Counted from the stretch's first letter, positions 7,660 to 16,338 are shown. The stretch: 35,432 nucleotides of DNA from Gemmatimonadaceae bacterium (GCA_035533015.1 DATLUQ010000008.1:1-35432), one strand, 5' to 3'. The notes: generated by a model not told the origin, from the sequence alone. Made by a program: numbers and translations.

Positions 7660-8691
7660 ATGGAGTCAAGGCGTTTCGGACCGCGATCGGCGTACAGTGA
7701 CCCTCGCCGCCGCCTTGCGCGGGTGCACGTGCGCACTCTCACGTACCTCGTGGCCGGTGCGGCGAGCCTCGCGGCGTTCACCCGTCCGGCGGAGCTCGCG
7801 GCAGTGGACATCACCCGGCCGGCGGTTCCGGACGTGATCGCCACCGCCGAGGCGGCGGGGGCGAGTCATGCCGTAGAACTCACGGTGGCCATGCCCGGCG
7901 ACTCGGTGGACATGCCGATGGATCTGGGGGCCGATTCGCTCAACGTGCGCTACGAATGGGTGGCCGAGGGCGACCCGGTGCGTCCGGCGTACACGCATGG
8001 CTTCGCCCGTAGCGCGCTGTTGGCCCCGGCCACGCCCGGGTTCTACCATTTGGCGCTGTTCCGGGACACGTCGCGAGTGCTGCTCGACACCCCGACGCTG
8101 GCCGTGCTGATGCCGTTCGGTGAGAAACGTGGGGGCAAGATCAACGGGTACCGGATCGGAACGTATCGGGGTGAGCGGCAGGGGACGGACGCGCACCCGG
8201 AGGGCTTCCTGGCGGTGGAGCCCGGCGACGCCGATCTTCCGGTGAGCGCGCATCTGCGCGTGTCGGACTTCATCACACACGATTCGCAGCAGGACGTGTG
8301 GCCCAAGTACGTGGCGCTCGATCCGCGGCTGCTCGACAAGCTGGAGTTGGTACTTGATCAATTGGAGCGTGGAGCGGGCCAACGAGCGCCCATGCGCCTC
8401 GATTTTGACGTGCACTCTGGTTTCCGGACACCGCTCTATAACCGCACCGTGCCAGGGGCGGCCGAGGAGAGCCAACACCAGTTCGGCGACGCGGCGGACG
8501 TCACGCTCGATGCCAACGGCGACGGTCGGATCGACCGGGCCGACGTGGAGGCCATCGTGCACGCCGTAGACGTTGTGGAGGCGGCACATCCGGAATTGGT
8601 GGGCGGGCTGGGGATCTACACCAGCTCGCGCTATCCGACACCGTACGTGCACATCGACACGCGGGGCGAGCGCGAACGCTGGCACGGCTAG
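7660..8691 (+). CDS. Membrane-anchored M15/DUF882-type murein peptidase with EF-hand loop
   Basis: The 343-residue protein has a basic N-terminus and one hydrophobic segment (LTYLVAGAASLAAF, about residues 28-43), so it is exported or anchored. The C-terminal third has the signature of zinc peptidases of the M15/YcbK type that cut peptidoglycan peptides: HSGFRTPLYN, then SQHQFGDAAD with likely zinc ligands H273 and D280, and TPYVHID with H331. Between them residues 284-295 (8509-8544) form a canonical EF-hand/dockerin loop, DANGDGRIDRAD. The start is the ATG at 7660, with GGAG four bases upstream; the longer reading frame from 7624 lacks such a site. The middle region (about 85-200) is a beta-rich domain I cannot name. 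The next gene follows after 23 bases. Confidence 0.78.
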   Translation: MESRRFGPRSAYSDPRRRLARVHVRTLTYLVAGAASLAAFTRPAELAAVDITRPAVPDVIATAEAAGASHAVELTVAMPGDSVDMPMDLGADSLNVRYEWVAEGDPVRPAYTHGFARSALLAPATPGFYHLALFRDTSRVLLDTPTLAVLMPFGEKRGGKINGYRIGTYRGERQGTDAHPEGFLAVEPGDADLPVSAHLRVSDFITHDSQQDVWPKYVALDPRLLDKLELVLDQLERGAGQRAPMRLDFDVHSGFRTPLYNRTVPGAAEESQHQFGDAADVTLDANGDGRIDRADVEAIVHAVDVVEAAHPELVGGLGIYTSSRYPTPYVHIDTRGERERWHG

Positions 8692-8714
8692 CCACTCTGG
8701 GGACGGGGGCGTCC

Positions 8715-9158
8715 ATGAACGAACATTTGCGGGATCGCATACTGAGAAGGCTCGACACCCTGTCCGACGAGCGGGGCTATCAGGCGCTGGACTACATCGA
8801 ATTCCTCGAGTCGAAATACGCCGAGCGGCAGTCGCCGGCGGCTAACGCGTTCACGCGGCTCACCGAATCGGTGGAGGACACGCTCCGCGCGGGCCGGGTG
8901 TCGGCATCGGTGATCGCCGAAACGATGGCATTTCTCAACCGTGCCTCCGGCGTGTTGAACAGCGCGCTGGCGGCGGGAAAATCGGTTGCCGACGATGTGG
9001 TCAAGGTCGCGAAGCAGGCGACAACTCAGCCGGGTATCGTGCCGGTAATTGGAGCGCCAACGAGTACGGCGCCAACGGGTACCGCGACGACAAGCGCGGC
9101 GCCAACGAGGCCAGCGCCGGCAAGGCCAGCGCCGGCACGACCAGCACAGGACCGATAG
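8715..9158 (+). CDS. Small helical protein with repetitive Ala/Pro/Thr tail, unknown function
   Basis: I do not recognise this 147-residue protein. Residues 1-40 (MNEHLRDRIL, then a segment with LDYIEFLESKYAER) form a charged amphipathic helix pair. Residues 45-105 are mostly helical with AAGKSVADDVVKVAKQ. From about residue 112 the sequence becomes a low-complexity run of Ala, Pro, Thr and Arg ending RPAPARPAPARPAQ. No signal peptide or membrane segment is seen. It follows the M15-type gene by 23 bases and could be co-transcribed. The tail is encoded by short tandem DNA repeats, so its length may vary among relatives. Confidence 0.72.
   Translation: MNEHLRDRILRRLDTLSDERGYQALDYIEFLESKYAERQSPAANAFTRLTESVEDTLRAGRVSASVIAETMAFLNRASGVLNSALAAGKSVADDVVKVAKQATTQPGIVPVIGAPTSTAPTGTATTSAAPTRPAPARPAPARPAQDR
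9108..9137 (+). repeat. 15-base tandem repeat in a coding tail
   Basis: AGGCCAGCGCCGGCA occurs twice in a row (9108-9122 and 9123-9137), and a decayed third copy follows. Just upstream, GCGCCAACG recurs at about 9054, 9069 and 9100. In frame the repeats encode Arg-Pro-Ala-Pro-Ala units at the end of the small protein. Confidence 0.8.
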
Positions 9159-9284
9159 AGCGCGGAAGCGGCACGTGGCAAACAGAGACCTGAGGCCGGC
9201 CGTAACGTTCGCAGCTTGAAGGTCGAAGGCGGTTCTGAATTCCGCGCTTCATTCGGCGCCGCCGGTTCTGCCCCGCGTGCTTGC

Positions 9285-9313
9285 TTGCGCCCCTTTTCTG
9301 TCCCGCCTATTTT
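9285..9313 (+). promoter_or_regulatory. Candidate guaB promoter, nearly leaderless
   Basis: TTGCGC (9285-9290), a 17-base spacer and TATTTT (9308-9313) lie immediately upstream of the guaB ATG at 9319. Only 5 bases separate the -10 element from the start codon, and no Shine-Dalgarno is present, so transcription would begin at or within a base or two of the ATG. Confidence 0.5.
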
Positions 9314-9318
9314 TCGCC

Positions 9319-10863
9319 ATGGCAACCACAACTCGCCAAGCAACCAGGCCCGCCCAGTCCGGCACCACGGACGGCGGGCTTTCGCGTATAGCCGAACCGC
9401 GCGGTGCCGAACGGGTCCGTGACCCGGTCGCCCTGACGTTCGACGACGTCCTGCTCGTGCCGGCCCACGCGATGACCCATCCCAAGGACGTCACGCTCAC
9501 CACGCGGTTCAGCCGCGGCATCGTGCTCAATGTGCCGCTCGTGGCGGCCGCCATGGACACGGTGACGGAAAGTGACATGGCGATCGCCATGGCGCGGGCC
9601 GGCGGGCTTGCCGTGCTCCACAAGAACATGTCCATCGACCGGCAGGCTGCCGAGGTGGACCGCGTCAAGCGCAGCGAGAGCGGAATGATCCTCAATCCGA
9701 TCACGCTTCGGTCCACGGACACGGTACGCGAAGCCACGGCGCTCATGCGCCGATTCAGCATCTCCGGCGTGCCGATCGTGGACGAGGAGGGGCGGCTGGT
9801 GGGTATCATCACCAACCGGGACCTGCAGTTCGAGAAGGAGCTTGACCGGTTGCTCGCCGACGCGATGACCAAGGAAGGGCTGGTCACGGCTCCGATCGGT
9901 ACGACGCTCGAGGAAGCCGAGCGCATCCTCGCCAAGGGACGGATCGAGAAGCTCCCCGTGGTGGATTCCGACGGGAAGCTCAGGGGTCTGATCACGGTCA
10001 AGGACATCCACAAGCGGCGGCAGTATCCCGGGGCCAACAAGGACGAGCACGGACGCCTGCGAGTGGCAGCGGCGATCGGTGCGGCAGGGGACTTCCTTCC
10101 CCGGGCGCGGGCCCTGGTCGAGGCCGGGGTGGATGCGTTGATCATCGACACGGCGCACGGGCACGCCGACGGAGTGCTGCGCGCCACGGCCGAGGTACGC
10201 GAGAAGTTTCCTCAGGTGCAGCTGGTGGCCGGGAATGTGGCCACGCGCGAGGGCGCGCGGGCGCTGGTGGAGCGCGGAGTGGACGCCGTGAAGGTGGGAG
10301 TGGGTCCGGGGTCGATCTGCACTACGCGAGTCGTCACCGGTGTCGGGGTGCCGCAGCTCACCGCCATTTTCGACGCTGTGGAAGGCGCCGGTGACGTGCC
10401 GGTGATCGCCGACGGCGGCATCAAGTATTCGGGCGACGCGGTCAAGGCGCTGGCCGCCGGCGCGTCGAGCGTGATGATGGGTTCGATGCTCGCCGGCACC
10501 GAGGAGAGCCCCGGCGAGGCGTTCCTGCTCGAGGGGCGCCGATTCAAGATGGTGCGCGGCATGGGGTCGCTTTCCGCCATGCAGGACGGCAGCGCCGACC
10601 GGTACTTCCAGGAGGGCGAGCTGTCGCCCAAGAAGCTGGTGCCCGAAGGCATCGAGGGCCGGGTGCCTTACAAGGGCCCGGTGGGCGACGTGCTGTTCCA
10701 GATGGTGGGCGGGCTCCGCAGCGGGATGGGCTACGTGGGGTGCGCCACGATCGACGAACTGCGCACGCGGCCGTCGTTCGTGCGGATCACCGCGGCGGGT
10801 CTGCGTGAGTCGCACCCGCACGACGTGACGATCACCAGAGAAGCGCCGAACTACTCACTCTAG
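9319..10863 (+). CDS. guaB: Inosine-5'-monophosphate dehydrogenase
   Basis: GuaB oxidises IMP to XMP with NAD, the committed step of GMP synthesis. The 514-residue protein has the (beta/alpha)8 catalytic domain split by a pair of CBS domains (about residues 130-250; [16 protein letters not shown] and [14 protein letters not shown]). The catalytic Cys lies in GPGSICTTR, the IMP loop in [11 protein letters not shown], and the flap region in MQDGSADRY. About 40 residues precede the usual [12 protein letters not shown] motif, somewhat more than usual, and are low in complexity. The ATG at 9319 is preferred over a GTG at 9277 because the promoter candidate lies directly before it. A hairpin about 70 bases after the stop may end the transcript. 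Confidence 0.97.
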   Translation: MATTTRQATRPAQSGTTDGGLSRIAEPRGAERVRDPVALTFDDVLLVPAHAMTHPKDVTLTTRFSRGIVLNVPLVAAAMDTVTESDMAIAMARAGGLAVLHKNMSIDRQAAEVDRVKRSESGMILNPITLRSTDTVREATALMRRFSISGVPIVDEEGRLVGIITNRDLQFEKELDRLLADAMTKEGLVTAPIGTTLEEAERILAKGRIEKLPVVDSDGKLRGLITVKDIHKRRQYPGANKDEHGRLRVAAAIGAAGDFLPRARALVEAGVDALIIDTAHGHADGVLRATAEVREKFPQVQLVAGNVATREGARALVERGVDAVKVGVGPGSICTTRVVTGVGVPQLTAIFDAVEGAGDVPVIADGGIKYSGDAVKALAAGASSVMMGSMLAGTEESPGEAFLLEGRRFKMVRGMGSLSAMQDGSADRYFQEGELSPKKLVPEGIEGRVPYKGPVGDVLFQMVGGLRSGMGYVGCATIDELRTRPSFVRITAAGLRESHPHDVTITREAPNYSL

Positions 10864-10916
10864 ATCCCGGCTGCGCATTCGCGCCATGGGCGTGACGGGC
10901 CGTTTCAGAGCGAGCG

Positions 10917-10945
10917 TTGACAAAGTCCGCGCGCCGGGACAACTT
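10917..10945 (+). promoter_or_regulatory. Candidate promoter of the permease gene
   Basis: A perfect TTGACA (10917-10922) is followed after 17 bases by CAACTT (10940-10945), which differs in its first base from the TAACTT used upstream of the chemoreceptor gene. The leader to the permease ATG would be about 80 bases. The -10 overlaps the loop of the guaB hairpin, so the site may be shared or only one of the two may be real. Confidence 0.35.
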
Positions 10946-10964
10946 GCCCCGGCGCGATTTGTAT
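10930..10964 (+). terminator. Hairpin after guaB, probable terminator
   Basis: A perfect 9-bp stem, CGCGCCGGG (10930-10938) and CCCGGCGCG (10948-10956), encloses a 9-base loop and is followed by ATTTGTAT. It lies between the guaB stop (10863) and the permease start (11031). The T-rich tail is short, so it could also act in the permease leader. Confidence 0.5.
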
Positions 10965-11030
10965 ACAGAATTTCCCATCCACCCCGCGACGCTTCCGTCG
11001 CCTCCGTTCTACAAATCAGAGGATGACCGA

Positions 11031-12485
11031 ATGAACCTGTTCCGACGCAAGAGCGTTACCGCGCTCCAAGCCGAGGCAATGTCCGATCACAGCCTGCAAC
11101 GCGTCCTGGGTCCACTCAATCTGACGACGCTGGGGATCGGCGCGATCATTGGCACCGGCATCTTCGTCCTTACGGGTGAGGTAGCGGCGCAAAATGCGGG
11201 GCCCGCGGTCGTGCTGTCGTTCATCTTCGCCGGGGTGGCGTCGGTCTTCGCAGCACTCTGCTACTCCGAGTTCGCGGCGCTCATCCCCATGGCCGGGAGC
11301 GCCTATACGTATGGCTACGCGACGCTCGGCGAGTTCGTCGCATGGATCATCGGCTGGGATTTGATCCTCGAGTATGCGCTCGGTGCGGTGACGGTCGCCA
11401 TCGGGTGGTCGGGTTATGTCGTGAGCTTCCTCCGCGACGTCGGCATCAACGTACCCTGCGCGTTCTCGGCGGCCCGCGGAATTTCCGTCCATTGCGCGGA
11501 CGGTTCCACGGCGACGGCGATCTTCAATCTGCCGGCCGTCATCATCATCGCGGTCGTCACCGCGTTGCTCGTCGTCGGGATCAAGGAATCCGCGAACGTG
11601 AACAACGTGATTGTCATGATCAAGGTTGCCGTCGTGTTGCTGTTCATCTTCGCTGCGGTTCACGCCGTCCACCCGGCCAACTGGCATCCCTTCATCCCCC
11701 CGGCGACGGGCAAGCGGGGTGAGTTCGGCTGGGGTGGCGTCACAACCGGCGCCGGCATTGTGTTCTTCGCCTATATAGGATTTGACGCGGTGTCCACCGC
11801 CGCGCAGGAAGCGAAGAACCCGCAGCGAGACATGCCGATCGGCATCATCGGGTCGCTCGTCATCTGCACGCTTCTGTACATCGCGGTGAGCGCCATTGCC
11901 ACGGGCGTGATGAGCTACAAGCTTCTCAACGTGCCCGATCCGATCGCAGTCGCGGCGGACGCGGCGGGTCTGGGCTGGATGGCGTCGCTGATCAAACTCG
12001 GCGCCATCGCTGGCCTGTCGTCAGTGATTCTCGTGATGCTGCTCGGGCAGTCGCGCGTGTTCTATTCCATGGCACGCGACGGACTGCTGCCGCCGATCGT
12101 GAACAAGGTGCACCCCAAGTTCCACACGCCGTACGTGACGTCGATCGTCACTGGCGTGATCGTGGCGTTCTTCGCGGCCATTCTGCCCATCGCCGACGCC
12201 GCCAACCTCGTTTCGATCGGCACCCTGATGGCGTTCGTCATCGTTTCGATCGGTGTGGTTGTGCTCCGTGTCCGCGAGCCTGACCTGCCACGGGCGTTCA
12301 AGACGCCCATGGTCTGGGCGGTCGGGCCGCTCGGCGCGCTCTCCGCCGCGTACCTCATGTACAGATTGCCGTGGGAAACCTGGGTGCGGCTGATCGTCTG
12401 GTTCGTGCTCGGCATGATCATCTATTGGACGTACAGCCTGTGGCACTCGAATCTGGCGAAGGCATCGCCCGAAGCGAGCGATTGA
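11031..12485 (+). CDS. APC-superfamily amino acid permease, cationic amino acid transporter type
   Basis: The 484-residue product is an integral membrane transporter of the amino acid-polyamine-organocation superfamily. The first transmembrane helix has the unwound GAIIGTGIFVLTG motif that binds the substrate backbone, and about twelve hydrophobic segments follow, including VVLSFIFAGVASVFAALCYSE and the conserved GFDAVSTAAQEAKNP between helices 6 and 7, which marks the CAT/YfnA branch. Substrate is likely a basic or small neutral amino acid but is not set by sequence. The ATG at 11031 is chosen because GAGG lies 8 bases upstream; the frame upstream of it is non-conserved. The C-terminus is followed closely by a strong terminator, so the gene is probably transcribed alone. 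Confidence 0.9.
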   Translation: MNLFRRKSVTALQAEAMSDHSLQRVLGPLNLTTLGIGAIIGTGIFVLTGEVAAQNAGPAVVLSFIFAGVASVFAALCYSEFAALIPMAGSAYTYGYATLGEFVAWIIGWDLILEYALGAVTVAIGWSGYVVSFLRDVGINVPCAFSAARGISVHCADGSTATAIFNLPAVIIIAVVTALLVVGIKESANVNNVIVMIKVAVVLLFIFAAVHAVHPANWHPFIPPATGKRGEFGWGGVTTGAGIVFFAYIGFDAVSTAAQEAKNPQRDMPIGIIGSLVICTLLYIAVSAIATGVMSYKLLNVPDPIAVAADAAGLGWMASLIKLGAIAGLSSVILVMLLGQSRVFYSMARDGLLPPIVNKVHPKFHTPYVTSIVTGVIVAFFAAILPIADAANLVSIGTLMAFVIVSIGVVVLRVREPDLPRAFKTPMVWAVGPLGALSAAYLMYRLPWETWVRLIVWFVLGMIIYWTYSLWHSNLAKASPEASD

Positions 12486-12505
12486 TCCTCGTGCGCGTTA
12501 GCTTT

Positions 12506-12542
12506 GAAACGGCGCCCGACTCCGGGCGCCGTTTCGCTTTTT
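12506..12542 (+). terminator. Strong intrinsic terminator after the permease gene
   Basis: A perfect 13-bp stem, GAAACGGCGCCCG (12506-12518) and CGGGCGCCGTTTC (12523-12535), has an ACTC loop and is followed by GCTTTTT. It is the clearest rho-independent terminator in the window. It ends only 10 bases before the nrnA start codon. Confidence 0.92.
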
Positions 12543-12552
12543 CCGACGCCCC

Positions 12553-13596
12553 GTGACCGTTCAAGACTACCTCGCCGTTCCCGCCGCGCGACGCGACGCG
12601 ATCCTCCGCCTGGCCGAGTACTGGCAGCCGGGTCGTGTCGTCGCGCTGTCCACGCACATCAACGCCGACGGCGACGGCTGTGGCTCCGAGGCGGCGCTGG
12701 CCCGGCTGCTCGCCGAGCGCGGGCTCACGGTACGCATCGTGAATCCCACCCCCTGGCCCGACCTGTTCCGGTTCCTGCTCGGCGACGACGTGCAGGACGC
12801 GTCCGCCCAGGGTGCCGAGGCGCTGCTCGGGGTCGACGCCCTGGTGGTGGTGGACATCAACGACGTAACGCGCCTGGGCCAGCTCACGGAGACGGTGCGC
12901 GCGCTCACCGTGCCGCGGCTCGTGGTCGACCACCACGTGGTCTCGGCGGACCCGGCGGGCGACGTGATCGTGAGCGACACGCATGCTTGCGCGACCGGCG
13001 AGCTGATCTACGACGTGGCCTCCGTGCTCGAACTCGAGATCACGCCGGCTATCGCGGAGTCGCTCTACACGGCGATCCTCACCGACACCGGCGGCTTCCG
13101 GTTCAGCAACACGTCGCCGCGCGCCCATGCCATTGCCGCCGACCTGATGACGCGCGGGGTGGATCCCGAGGCGATGTACCGCCGCGTGTACGCTTCCGCC
13201 CCGGTGGGCCGCGTGCGGCTACTCGCCGAGGTGCTCCAGACGCTTGGGGTGGACCAAGCCCTCGGGCTGTCGTGGCTCTCGATGCGCGCTGGCGCCCTGG
13301 GCGAATACGGAGTGAAACAGGAGGACCTGGACGGCATCGTCGAGCATGCGCGGTCGATCGCCGGCACCAAGCTGGCGATCTTCTTCCGCGACCTGGGCAA
13401 CAAGAAGGTCAAGGCGAGCTTCCGCAGCACGGGCGCGTTCGACGCGAACGCCTTTGCGCGGCGCTACGGTGGCGGAGGGCACGTCCGCGCTGCGGGCGCC
13501 CTGATCGCCGGGCCCATGGACACGGTGCGCGACCGCGTGCTGGCCGATGCGCGCGGTGAACTGGCGTCGCTTGGAAAGGGGTCGGGCCCGGCGTAG
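12553..13596 (+). CDS. nrnA: DHH-DHHA1 phosphoesterase, oligoribonuclease/pAp phosphatase NrnA type
   Basis: NrnA-type enzymes degrade short RNA oligonucleotides from the 5' end and dephosphorylate 3'-phosphoadenosine 5'-phosphate. The 347-residue length fits. The DHH domain has HINADGDGCGSE (about 35-46), DIND, VVDHHVV and DTGGFRFSNT, which together hold two Mn ions. The DHHA1 domain near the C-terminus ends with GGGGHVRAAG, the substrate-binding glycine motif. The start is the GTG at 12553; no ATG lies between the upstream terminator and the conserved region. It has no visible ribosome site. The mrp gene follows 10 bases after the stop, but has its own promoter candidate inside the end of nrnA. 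Confidence 0.9.
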   Translation: MTVQDYLAVPAARRDAILRLAEYWQPGRVVALSTHINADGDGCGSEAALARLLAERGLTVRIVNPTPWPDLFRFLLGDDVQDASAQGAEALLGVDALVVVDINDVTRLGQLTETVRALTVPRLVVDHHVVSADPAGDVIVSDTHACATGELIYDVASVLELEITPAIAESLYTAILTDTGGFRFSNTSPRAHAIAADLMTRGVDPEAMYRRVYASAPVGRVRLLAEVLQTLGVDQALGLSWLSMRAGALGEYGVKQEDLDGIVEHARSIAGTKLAIFFRDLGNKKVKASFRSTGAFDANAFARRYGGGGHVRAAGALIAGPMDTVRDRVLADARGELASLGKGSGPA

Positions 13597-13599
13597 TTT
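13571..13599 (+). promoter_or_regulatory. Candidate mrp promoter, leaderless
   Basis: TTGGAA (13571-13576), 17 bases, TAGTTT (13594-13599), then CCCTGAC and the ATG at 13607. The -10 contains the nrnA stop codon. A start of transcription 7 bases after the -10 falls on the A of the ATG. No Shine-Dalgarno is present. Confidence 0.55.
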
Positions 13600-13606
13600 C
13601 CCTGAC

Positions 13607-14713
13607 ATGTCCGATACCCTCCAGCAGCGCATCGCGACCGCGCTCTCCAAGCTCCGCAATCCGCGCACCGGTCACGATATCGTGTCCGACAACATGGTGC
13701 GCGACGTGGGCACCACCACCAGCGGCAAGGTGCGGCTGTCGCTCTTGCTCGCGGCCGACGATCCGGCCACCCTGGTGCGCGATGTGCGGGTGGCGCTCGA
13801 ACGCGTGGAGGGCGTGACCGGAGTGCACGTGGACGTGAAGGATGCCGCGCAGGCAGCACCCAAGCCGCCCGCATCGCGCAGCCTGCCGGTGATGGACGAC
13901 CGGCCCGCCGCCCCGCGCGCGAGCGCGCCCACGCCAGTGGCCTATCCGAACCTCGGCAACATCATCGCGGTGTCGAGCGGCAAGGGCGGGGTGGGCAAGT
14001 CCACCGTCGCCACGAACCTCGCCGTGGCGCTGGCTGCTGGCGGTGCGCGCGTCGGGCTCATGGACGCCGATATCTACGGCCCCAATGTGCCCCGCATGAT
14101 GGGCGTGGATGCGCCGCCTGCCGTAGTGAACGAGAAGATCGTGCCGCTCGAGGCGTTCGGGGTGAAGGTCATCTCGCTCGGCTTCATGATCGACCGCGAC
14201 CAGCCGGCGATCTGGCGCGGGCCGATCGTGATGAAAATCATCACGCAGTTCCTGCGCGACGTGGCCTGGGGCGAGCTCGACTATTTCATCGTCGACATGC
14301 CGCCCGGCACGGGCGACGCGCAGCTGTCGCTGGTGCAAGCCACGATGCTGCGCGGCGCGCTCATCGTGACCACGCCGCAGGAGATGGCCACCGGCGACGC
14401 GCTGCGGGGCGTGCGCATGTTCCAGCGCGTGGGCGTGCCGGTGCTGGGCATCGTGGAGAACATGAGCTGGTTCGAGTGCCCGCACTGCGGCAAGCCGACG
14501 CCGATTTTCGGCGCCGGCGGCGGGGAGCGGTTGGCAGCGGAAACCGAGCTGCCGTTGTTGGGGCAGATCCCGCTCCATCCGCAGGTGCTCGAGAATGCCG
14601 AGGTCGGCCAGCCGATCGTGGTGGCCGACGCCACGTCGGCCGCGGGCCGAGCCCTCCTGGCGCTTGCCGACCGCGTGATCCAGGCCGTGCACGAGCTGGC
14701 GGCCGCGCCATGA
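13607..14713 (+). CDS. Mrp/ApbC-family iron-sulfur cluster carrier ATPase
   Basis: The 368-residue protein is an Mrp/NBP35-type P-loop ATPase that holds and passes on Fe-S clusters. An N-terminal region of about 80 residues, with VTGVHVDVKD, resembles the MIP18/DUF59 domain usual in bacterial Mrp. A Pro/Ala linker follows. The deviant Walker A GKGGVGKST lies at 125-133, then MDADIYGPNVPRMMG and VDMPPGTGDAQL. The CPHC pair that bridges a cluster between two subunits is present near the C-terminus. The ATG at 13607 is preferred: an upstream in-frame start would lie inside nrnA, and a promoter sits just ahead. The DUF62 gene starts 7 bases after the stop. Confidence 0.93.
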   Translation: MSDTLQQRIATALSKLRNPRTGHDIVSDNMVRDVGTTTSGKVRLSLLLAADDPATLVRDVRVALERVEGVTGVHVDVKDAAQAAPKPPASRSLPVMDDRPAAPRASAPTPVAYPNLGNIIAVSSGKGGVGKSTVATNLAVALAAGGARVGLMDADIYGPNVPRMMGVDAPPAVVNEKIVPLEAFGVKVISLGFMIDRDQPAIWRGPIVMKIITQFLRDVAWGELDYFIVDMPPGTGDAQLSLVQATMLRGALIVTTPQEMATGDALRGVRMFQRVGVPVLGIVENMSWFECPHCGKPTPIFGAGGGERLAAETELPLLGQIPLHPQVLENAEVGQPIVVADATSAAGRALLALADRVIQAVHELAAAP

Positions 14714-14720
14714 CTTGACG

Positions 14721-15473
14721 ATGTCTCGCGCCCTGGTCACGCTGCTCACCGACTTCGGCACCGCCGACGGCTACGTCGCGGAGATGAAGGGTGTGCTGCT
14801 GACCGGCGCGCGCGAGGCTGTGATCGTCGACGTGTCGCACGACATTGCCCCGCAGGACCTCGAGGCGGGGCGGCTGGCGCTGGCCCGCTACTGGAGGCGC
14901 TTTCCCGAGGGCACGATCCACATCGCGGTGATCGATCCCGGGGTGGGCTCGGGGCGCGGCGCGCTGGCGGTGGAGAGCCAACGGCGCTATCTCGTTGGGC
15001 CCGACAACGGGCTGCTCTCGCCGGCGCTTCTGGCACCGGGCGCGCGCGTGGTGCGGCTGGGCGTGCCGCCCTCGGCCTCGCCGACGTTCCACGGACGCGA
15101 CGTGTTCGCGCCGGCCGCCGTCCACCTGGCGAATGGGCAGGCGTTCGACGCGCTCGGCGCGCCGGTGTCGGACCCCGTGATCCGGCGGACGCCAGAGCCC
15201 CACCGTGCCGCCGACGGCTCGATCGAGGGGCGTGTGGTGACGGTGGACCGGTTCGGCAACTTGATCACAAATCTGATCGGCGTGCGCGGGGGCGAGGTGA
15301 CGATCGCCGGGCACACCGTGCCGGTTCGGCACACGTACAGCGACGTGAACGCAGGAGAGATCGTGGCCGTGGTGGGGTCGTCGGGGCTGCTCGAGGTCGC
15401 GGTGCGCGACGGTAACGCGGCGGTGCTGCTCGGCGTGGCTCGCGGCACGGTGGTCGCGTTACGCGCGGGCTAG
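14721..15473 (+). CDS. S-adenosyl-L-methionine hydrolase (adenosine-forming), DUF62 family
   Basis: Members of this family, relatives of fluorinase and chlorinase, use water to split S-adenosylmethionine into adenosine and methionine. The 250-residue protein has LLTDFGTADGYVAEMKG at the N-terminus, DVSHDI, IDPGVGSGRG (family Asp and Arg of the catalytic triad) and FHGRDVFAPAA (His of the triad). The C-terminal domain contains VDRFGNLITN, which contacts adenine in relatives. I take the ATG at 14721; a TTG two codons earlier is possible. It follows mrp by 7 bases and likely shares its transcript. Its stop is one base from the stop of the convergent gene. Halogenase activity is unlikely because triad residues of the hydrolases are kept. 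Confidence 0.9.
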   Translation: MSRALVTLLTDFGTADGYVAEMKGVLLTGAREAVIVDVSHDIAPQDLEAGRLALARYWRRFPEGTIHIAVIDPGVGSGRGALAVESQRRYLVGPDNGLLSPALLAPGARVVRLGVPPSASPTFHGRDVFAPAAVHLANGQAFDALGAPVSDPVIRRTPEPHRAADGSIEGRVVTVDRFGNLITNLIGVRGGEVTIAGHTVPVRHTYSDVNAGEIVAVVGSSGLLEVAVRDGNAAVLLGVARGTVVALRAG

Positions 15474-15474
15474 C

Positions 15475-16338
15475 TCAGGGCGTCGCCGAAGCTCCGAAGC
15501 GGTCGAGCGTGATGCCTCCCAACGCCGTCTGCACGTGCAGACGCAGATGGTATTTGGCCGTGTCCCAGTTGTCGGAATAGTAGGCGCCGTCGCGCTTCAC
15601 GAGCCCGTCGTTGTCGAACGAGGTGAGGAAGCGCCGCATGTCGAGCTGCACCCCGACGTCGCGCGGCACGCGCAGCGTGATCTTGCCCAACGTCACCTCG
15701 ACGTCGGCATCGAGGTCACCCGTCCAGTTGCCGCCGAAGCCGAGATCCAGCGACCCGACCCCGCCCTTGACCACCAGCGATGCGGCGTTGGCGTTGCCGA
15801 GATTGCGGGCCGTGAGGTCGGCCGCCCCCACGTCGATCGTTATGGTGCCGATCTTGGCCAGGTTGGGCGAGCTGAAGTCGACCGTCGCTGCGGCCGCGCC
15901 CGATTCCATGTTCAGCCCGCGCAGGGTGAGGCCGCCCAGGTCGATGTCGGCGTCGGTGGCGCCCAGCGACATCGAGAGGTCGATCGGCACCGTGGGCGCG
16001 AGGGCGAGCGTCATCTGGGCCTTGTTGTCGGCGTCCGTTCGCCGGGCGGTCCAGTTCATCGAGACGTCCTTGATTCCGATGTCGAGCCTGCCAGCCGCGG
16101 CGTCGAACGTGTACAGGGGTGTGGTGCGGTCCTCGTCGTAGCGCAGGTGCATGGCGTACAGCACCGGTTGGGTCGCGGCGCGCAGCGTGAACCGGCCGGC
16201 GGCGTACTGCACGTGGACGCGCATCTCGTTCGAGTCGCGGAGTTGCCGCGACACGTCCACCGTCTGCCAGGACTGCGCACCGGCCAGTGCCGGCGCGCAG
16301 ACGGCGAGCACCGCCGCGGGCAGCAGGGCGCGCCTCAT
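15475..16338 (-). CDS. Exported beta-repeat protein, LiaF/DUF4097-like (toast-rack type)
   Basis: The 287-residue protein begins with a signal peptide (MRRALLPAAVLAVCAPALAG, cleavage near AGAQ). The rest is rich in short alternating beta strands such as ADIDLGGLTLRGLNME, TITIDVGAADLTARNL and DVEVTLGKITLRVPRDVGV. Such ladders with repeated L-x-V and G-D are what the DUF4097/LiaF-type beta domain looks like to me; I see no catalytic motif. In other bacteria domains of this kind sense or scaffold at the envelope. A good GAGGGA site precedes the ATG, which overlaps the upstream gene by ATGA. It is the last gene of the sigma-factor operon. A filamentous adhesin-like role is an alternative. Confidence 0.68.
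   Translation of the reverse strand: MRRALLPAAVLAVCAPALAGAQSWQTVDVSRQLRDSNEMRVHVQYAAGRFTLRAATQPVLYAMHLRYDEDRTTPLYTFDAAAGRLDIGIKDVSMNWTARRTDADNKAQMTLALAPTVPIDLSMSLGATDADIDLGGLTLRGLNMESGAAAATVDFSSPNLAKIGTITIDVGAADLTARNLGNANAASLVVKGGVGSLDLGFGGNWTGDLDADVEVTLGKITLRVPRDVGVQLDMRRFLTSFDNDGLVKRDGAYYSDNWDTAKYHLRLHVQTALGGITLDRFGASATP

Noticed and set aside
9054-9137. CRISPR-like repeats
   Set aside because: Repeats are 15 bases or shorter, directly joined, in frame and without spacers.
9307-10821. 504-residue antisense frame over guaB
   Set aside because: Mirror of a strongly conserved enzyme; no motif and no start signal.
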